Assembly: GCF_004124325.1 (NCBI RefSeq)
Contig: NZ_QBDT01000002.1
Coordinates: 124,001 to 188,000, forward strand
DNA length: 64,000 nt
Direction of reading: 5' to 3'
Source of the DNA: Streptomyces sp. L2
GTDB taxonomy: Bacteria; Actinomycetota; Actinomycetes; Streptomycetales; Streptomycetaceae
Shown one piece after another: positions 59,886 through 64,000 of this stretch. How positions within the stretch are numbered: the first letter of the stretch is position 1; each line of letters starts with the position of its first letter. The position numbers and the translations under genes are program-made. A model generated the notes under the pieces. It did not search any database, was not told the DNA's origin, and was given only the letters and a program-made list of their open reading frames with translations.

Positions 59886-60179
59886 ATGGCTGAGAGCGGC
59901 TCCTTAGTCGCGGACGGCGCCGTGCCGTCCGAGCCGTCCGTGCGGGAGGAGATAGCCCGGATCATCGGGGAAGTCCTCCGGCTCGACGACGTCGCACCCG
60001 ATGACGATTTCTTCGCCCTGGGCGGGCACTCCCTGACAGCGTCGCAAGTCAGCTCTCGGATCCAGCGGTCCCTGGGCGTCGAAGTGCCCCTGTCCGTCTT
60101 CTTCGAGCAACCCACCGTCCTCGGGCTCACCACCTACGTCATGACCGACGGCAGCACCGCACCAGGGCCGGCGGCGTGA
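59886..60179 (+). CDS. Free-standing peptidyl carrier protein
   Basis: 97 residues, GAGGAA before the ATG. The carrier motif DDDFFALGGHSLTASQVSSRI contains the phosphopantetheine Ser. It overlaps the NRPS gene by GTGA. Because the downstream NRPS begins with a condensation domain, this carrier probably presents the starter unit loaded by an enzyme in trans. A TTA codon occurs at 59904, the seventh codon. Confidence 0.9.
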   Translation: MAESGSLVADGAVPSEPSVREEIARIIGEVLRLDDVAPDDDFFALGGHSLTASQVSSRIQRSLGVEVPLSVFFEQPTVLGLTTYVMTDGSTAPGPAA

Positions 60180-63100
60180 CGGCGGCGACCGGGACCAGCG
60201 CCCCGTCACCGCTCTCCTCCGCACAGGAACGCCTGTGGTTCCTCTGGCAGTTACGGCCGGACGGCGACGAATACAACGTGCCGGCGATCACACGCTTACA
60301 GGGCCCTCTGAACATGGCCGCGCTGCGTCACGCCATAGGGCGCCTCGCCGAACGGCACCAGGTGCTGCGCGCGGTGTTTCCCATGGTGGACGGTGCTCCC
60401 GGGATGTGCGTCACCGACCGCGCGGTCGAGACCGTCATGGTCGATCTGAGCACAACGCCGCAGGCTGAGCGGGAAGCGGAACTGCGCGCGCTGGTGTCCG
60501 CTGCCGCCCTCGCCCCGTTCGACCTGGTGAACGGACCCGTCTTCCGGTCCACGGTGATCCGCGTCGCTCCCGACGACCACGTCCTCGTGCTGGCGCTCCA
60601 TCACATCATCGTCGACGGCTGGTCGTTGGGCGTCATCGACCAGGAGCTGGCGGCCTTGTACAACGCCGCTCTCAAGGGCGAGGCCGAACCGCCGGTCGCG
60701 CCGGCCGTGCAGTACCAGGAGCACATACGGGCCGAGCGTGAGATGCTTGAGGGAACCAGGGGCCGCGACGCCCTGGAGTTCTGGCGCGGTCAGCTGGACG
60801 GTGCCCCGGCTCACTCCTCACTCGCCGGAGACCGGCCGTACCGGGCGGCCGACTACGCGGGCGGGATACGCGGCGCGGACCTCCCGGCGCCGCTGTGCTC
60901 AGGTGTCCAGGCCCTCGGCCGCAGCCACCGGGTGACACGGTTCCTCACTCTTCTGGCCGCGTACGCGGCGCTGCTGCACAGGATCACCGGTGACACCGAC
61001 ATCGTCATCGGCGTCCCCGTCAGCGGCCGCACCTCGCTGCAGGTCGAGCGGGTCGTCGGGCTCTTCGTCAACATGCTGCCGATACGGGTGCGCGTCGACG
61101 CGGCCACCACCTTCGCCGACCTGCTCGGCCGGGTGCGGGAAGCCTTCGTCGCCGCGCACGCCTACCAGGACCTGCCGTTCCAGCAGGTGGTGGAGGTGCT
61201 GCGGCCTCAGCGTGCGCAAGGGCGGCACCCCGTCTTCCAGAACGTCTTCGCCTACGAGGAGCCGGCCCCGCTCGGCTCCGGCCTCTCCGGGCTCACCGCG
61301 TCGAACGTCAGCCTGCCCATGGACACGGCGAAGTTCGAACTCACCCTGCACGTGGAGTGGTTCGGCGAGCACGCGCGCGCCGCGTTCGGCTACCAGAAGG
61401 CGGTGTTCGACGACGCGACAGCCTTGCGGCTCGCCGAGCGCTACCGCACGTTGCTGACCGATGCCGTCGCGGCGCCGGAGACCCCCGTCTCGCGGTTGCG
61501 CCTCCTCGGCCCGGACGAGGAACGCGCCCTGCTGGCGGACTGGCCCGCGGGCGGGCCCGGAACGACGGGGCGGGTGGACCGTGCCGTCGAACGCCAGGTC
61601 CTCACACGCCCCGACGCGCCGGCCGTGCGCGACTCCACGAGGGCGCTGAGTTACGGCGAACTCGACCGGGACGCGCGTCTGGTCGCCGGCGCGTTGCGAT
61701 CGCTGGGGACTCCGCGACAGGCCGTCGTGGCCACATGCCTGCCCCGCGGAGTGGAGCTGATCACCGCGCAGTTGGGGATCCTCAAGGCCCGGGACGCCTA
61801 TCTGCCGCTCGATCCCGCACACCCCGCGGGCCGGCTGGCCGCCATCGTGAACGAGGCCCGTCCCGCACTGGTGATCACCGACCGGGAGCACACCGCGGTG
61901 TTCGCCGACAGCGGTGTCACAGTACGCACGCTCGACGAGCTCCTGGCGGAGGACTGCGCCGGCGAACCGCCGGAGCCGGCAAACGACCCGACCGACCTGG
62001 CCTACGTGATTTACACATCAGGTTCCACGGGGCGCCCAAAGGGCGTAATGGTCGAGCACGGCTCGCTGTACGGAGAACTCGACTGGTATCGCACCGAGTT
62101 CGCTCTCGCCCCGGGCGACCGCACGGCCTTGGTGGCCGCGCCCGGCTTCGACGCCGCGGTGCTCGACACCTGGGCCGCTCTCACCGCCGGCGCCACCCTG
62201 GAGATCCCGCCGGCGTCGGCCCCGACGGACCCGGTGGAACTGCGGGACTGGCTGCTCGAACGCCGGATCACCGGCGCCGTCCTGCCCACCCCCCTGGTCA
62301 CCGAACTCGCCCGGCTCGACTGGCCGGCCGACACGCCGCTGCGGTATGTGATGGCCGGTGGCGACCGGCTCCCACCGATCACCGCACCCCTTCCGTTCCG
62401 CCTGGTGAACGGGTACGGCCCCACCGAATGCACCGTCTGCGCGACCGCGGGCACGGTGCCCACCGGGCCGCACGCCACGGAGCTGCCGCCGATCGGACGG
62501 CCGGTGAACGGCGTCACGGCCTACGTCCTCGACCCCGACATGAGGTTGAGCCCGGCGGGCGTGCCGGGGGAGCTGTACCTGGGCGGCCCGTGTGTGGCCC
62601 GAGGCTACCTCGGCCGGCCGGACCTGACCGCCGAGCGATTCGTGCCCGATCCCTACGGCCCCGAGCCGGGGGCACGCCTGTACCGCACCGGCGACCGCGT
62701 CCGCTGGCGTTCGGACGGCACACTGGACTTCCTCGGCCGCACCGACCGGCAGGTGAAGATCCGGGGATTCAGGATCGAGCCGGGAGAGATCGAGCAGGCC
62801 GTGCTCGATCTCCCGGGCATCGGCGAGGCCCTGGTCGAAGCGGTCGTAGCCGCGGGCGAACAGGAACTGGTCGCCTATGTCGTGCCGGCCGGGCCGGAAG
62901 CGTCCGGGCACCCGGCCGGCCCCCTCGACACGGCGGCGATGCGTGAGCTGCTCGGCCGGCGGCTGCCGGCCTACATGGTGCCGCGACAGTTCGTCGTGGT
63001 GGAGTCCTTCGCACGCACCGTGAACGGCAAGATCGACCGAGCGGCCCTGCCGGCAGTGGCGCCGTCACCAGTGGGGCGACCGCCCCGGACCCCCATGGAA

Positions 63101-63436
63101 CGCACGGTCGCCGAGGTATGGGCCGACGTGCTCGGGCACACCGCGATCGGTGTCGACGACAACTTCTTCGACGTCGGCGGACACTCCATGCGGCTCGTCG
63201 TCGTGCAACGGCGGCTCGCCGCACGACTGGAGCACGCCGTGCGGATCGTCGACCTCTACGAACACCCGACCGTGGCGTCACTCGCCCGGTACCTCGACGG
63301 CACGGCCGCCGGCGACAGTGCGGCCTCGGCTCAGACATCAGGGCCCCAAGCGGCGGGCCAGCAGCGAATACAAGGCACCACACGGCTCCGGGCGCTGCGC
63401 GCCAGGAACCGTCAGGCGGAGACGAAAACACGATGA
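60176..63436 (+). CDS. Single-module NRPS C-A-PCP
   Basis: 1086 residues from a GTG in a GTGA overlap. Condensation (about 12-430) has HHIIVDGWS. Adenylation (about 465-960) has YVIYTSGSTGRPKGVM, NGYGPTECTVC and YRTGDRVRWRSDGTLDFLGRTDRQVKIRGFRIEPGEIE. The carrier (about 975-1045) has DDNFFDVGGHSMRL. The GrsA-based code D-A-L-V-M-G-G-V-C suggests a hydrophobic amino acid but I cannot name it. No epimerase or thioesterase is present; the chain passes to the PKS encoded next (ATGA overlap). Two TTA codons occur early (60251 and 60296). Confidence 0.9.
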   Translation: MTAATGTSAPSPLSSAQERLWFLWQLRPDGDEYNVPAITRLQGPLNMAALRHAIGRLAERHQVLRAVFPMVDGAPGMCVTDRAVETVMVDLSTTPQAEREAELRALVSAAALAPFDLVNGPVFRSTVIRVAPDDHVLVLALHHIIVDGWSLGVIDQELAALYNAALKGEAEPPVAPAVQYQEHIRAEREMLEGTRGRDALEFWRGQLDGAPAHSSLAGDRPYRAADYAGGIRGADLPAPLCSGVQALGRSHRVTRFLTLLAAYAALLHRITGDTDIVIGVPVSGRTSLQVERVVGLFVNMLPIRVRVDAATTFADLLGRVREAFVAAHAYQDLPFQQVVEVLRPQRAQGRHPVFQNVFAYEEPAPLGSGLSGLTASNVSLPMDTAKFELTLHVEWFGEHARAAFGYQKAVFDDATALRLAERYRTLLTDAVAAPETPVSRLRLLGPDEERALLADWPAGGPGTTGRVDRAVERQVLTRPDAPAVRDSTRALSYGELDRDARLVAGALRSLGTPRQAVVATCLPRGVELITAQLGILKARDAYLPLDPAHPAGRLAAIVNEARPALVITDREHTAVFADSGVTVRTLDELLAEDCAGEPPEPANDPTDLAYVIYTSGSTGRPKGVMVEHGSLYGELDWYRTEFALAPGDRTALVAAPGFDAAVLDTWAALTAGATLEIPPASAPTDPVELRDWLLERRITGAVLPTPLVTELARLDWPADTPLRYVMAGGDRLPPITAPLPFRLVNGYGPTECTVCATAGTVPTGPHATELPPIGRPVNGVTAYVLDPDMRLSPAGVPGELYLGGPCVARGYLGRPDLTAERFVPDPYGPEPGARLYRTGDRVRWRSDGTLDFLGRTDRQVKIRGFRIEPGEIEQAVLDLPGIGEALVEAVVAAGEQELVAYVVPAGPEASGHPAGPLDTAAMRELLGRRLPAYMVPRQFVVVESFARTVNGKIDRAALPAVAPSPVGRPPRTPMERTVAEVWADVLGHTAIGVDDNFFDVGGHSMRLVVVQRRLAARLEHAVRIVDLYEHPTVASLARYLDGTAAGDSAASAQTSGPQAAGQQRIQGTTRLRALRARNRQAETKTR

Positions 63437-64000
63437 ACGACTTCCACGCAGACACCGACATCGCCGTGATCGGCATGGCGTGCCGGTTACCGGACGCCAA
63501 CACACCCGACGAGTTCTGGGCCAACCTGGTCGCCGGCGTCGACTCGGTCCGTCCCATCCCGGTCGAGGAGCGCCGGTCCTGGGGCGAGGACGAGACCACC
63601 GCGGCGGACCCCCGTTACGTACCGGCGCACGGCCTGGTCGACGGTGTGGGCGACTTCGACGCCGACTTCTTCGGCTACACGCCCAGGGACGCGGCCGTGC
63701 TCAACCCGCAGCACCAGATCTTCCTGGAGTGCGCCTGGGAGGCCATGGAACACGCCGGGTACCACCCCGCGGACGTTCCCGGCCCGGTAGGCATGTACGC
63801 GGGTGCCGGACGCAACGGCTACGGCAGGATCGTGCTCGAACGCCCGGACCTCCTGCCCGGTGTGGACGTCATGGCCGCGACGATCGCCAACGAGCCCGAG
63901 CACCTGTGCACCCAGGTCTCCTACCGGCTCGGGCTGACCGGCCCCAGCGTCACCGTGCAGACGGCCTGCTCGTCGTCGCTGGTCGCGATCCACGAGGCGG
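63433..64000 (+). CDS. Type I polyketide synthase, N-terminal KS, cut by window end
   Basis: The first 189 residues of a modular PKS. A short start (MNDFHADTDIAVIGMACRLP) leads directly into a ketosynthase, with GVGDFDADFFGYTPRDAAVLNPQHQIFLECAWEAMEHAG and the active-site motif VTVQTACSSSLVA. The remainder is outside the window. It overlaps the NRPS gene by ATGA, giving a carrier-NRPS-PKS order typical of hybrid peptide-polyketide assembly. Confidence 0.9.
   Translation, partial: MNDFHADTDIAVIGMACRLPDANTPDEFWANLVAGVDSVRPIPVEERRSWGEDETTAADPRYVPAHGLVDGVGDFDADFFGYTPRDAAVLNPQHQIFLECAWEAMEHAGYHPADVPGPVGMYAGAGRNGYGRIVLERPDLLPGVDVMAATIANEPEHLCTQVSYRLGLTGPSVTVQTACSSSLVAIHEA

Noticed and set aside
61357..62946. 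529-codon open frame inside the NRPS gene
   Set aside because: It is an out-of-frame shadow of the adenylation domain; the NRPS frame carries all motifs.

Overview
High-GC DNA with GTG and TTG starts, tight ATGA/GTGA overlaps, a chaplin, an SsgA-like protein, LAL/LuxR and ECF regulators and rare TTA codons points to Streptomyces or a close relative. It is either a chromosome arm carrying plasmid-derived blocks or a large plasmid. Two tRNA genes favour the chromosome; ParA and two iteron replication modules favour a plasmid origin for at least the middle. I saw no integrase, transposase or CRISPR array.

Layout. (1) 1-2.6 kb: surface-polymer genes (partial WcaI-like glycosyltransferase, nucleotidyltransferase, CDP-alcohol transferase). 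(2) 2.8-4.7 kb: a secreted protein of a family that recurs at 40 kb, and a chaplin-like protein. (3) 5.3-15.3 kb: ParA and partner, iteron array 1 with PrimPol, D5-type helicase and a small conserved protein, tRNA-Leu(CAA), then a second kind of ATPase preceded by a free-standing copy of its N-terminal domain. (4) 15.4-23.1 kb: accessory genes, including a secreted glycoside hydrolase, a surface protein and an anti-sigma-type ATPase. (5) 23.7-27.2 kb: a second, paralogous replication module with its own iterons. (6) 27.3-36 kb: deaminase, two ECF sigma factors, SsgA-like and DUF2637-like proteins, and a divergent Asp23/AmaP envelope-stress locus. (7) 36.4-44.9 kb: secreted proteins, a Gly-rich precursor-like peptide, an M50 membrane protease with a PqqD/RRE-like domain, and an L,D-transpeptidase. 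(8) 44.9-57.1 kb: a two-module NRPS, an FAD monooxygenase and a LAL regulator matching the pyrrolizidine-alkaloid architecture (legonmycin, pyrrolizixenamide, brabantamide). An odd tRNA with apparent anticodon UAA lies just upstream of the LAL gene. (9) 57.4-64 kb: an internally shortened N-hydroxylase homologue, an NlpC/P60 hydrolase, and the start of an NRPS-PKS cluster running off the window.

How the parts relate. The two replication modules use iterons that differ mainly by one base (GTCCCT versus GTCGCT), so they look like sister replicons that diverged in specificity. The secreted-protein genes at 3.8 and 38.8 kb share an almost identical upstream element of about 90 bp, with part of it near the Gly-rich peptide gene, so they may form one regulon. 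TTA codons occur in the LAL regulator, the large NRPS, three times in one ECF sigma factor and in the NRPS-PKS genes, suggesting developmental (bldA-type) control. All functions are read from sequence motifs; no search was run.
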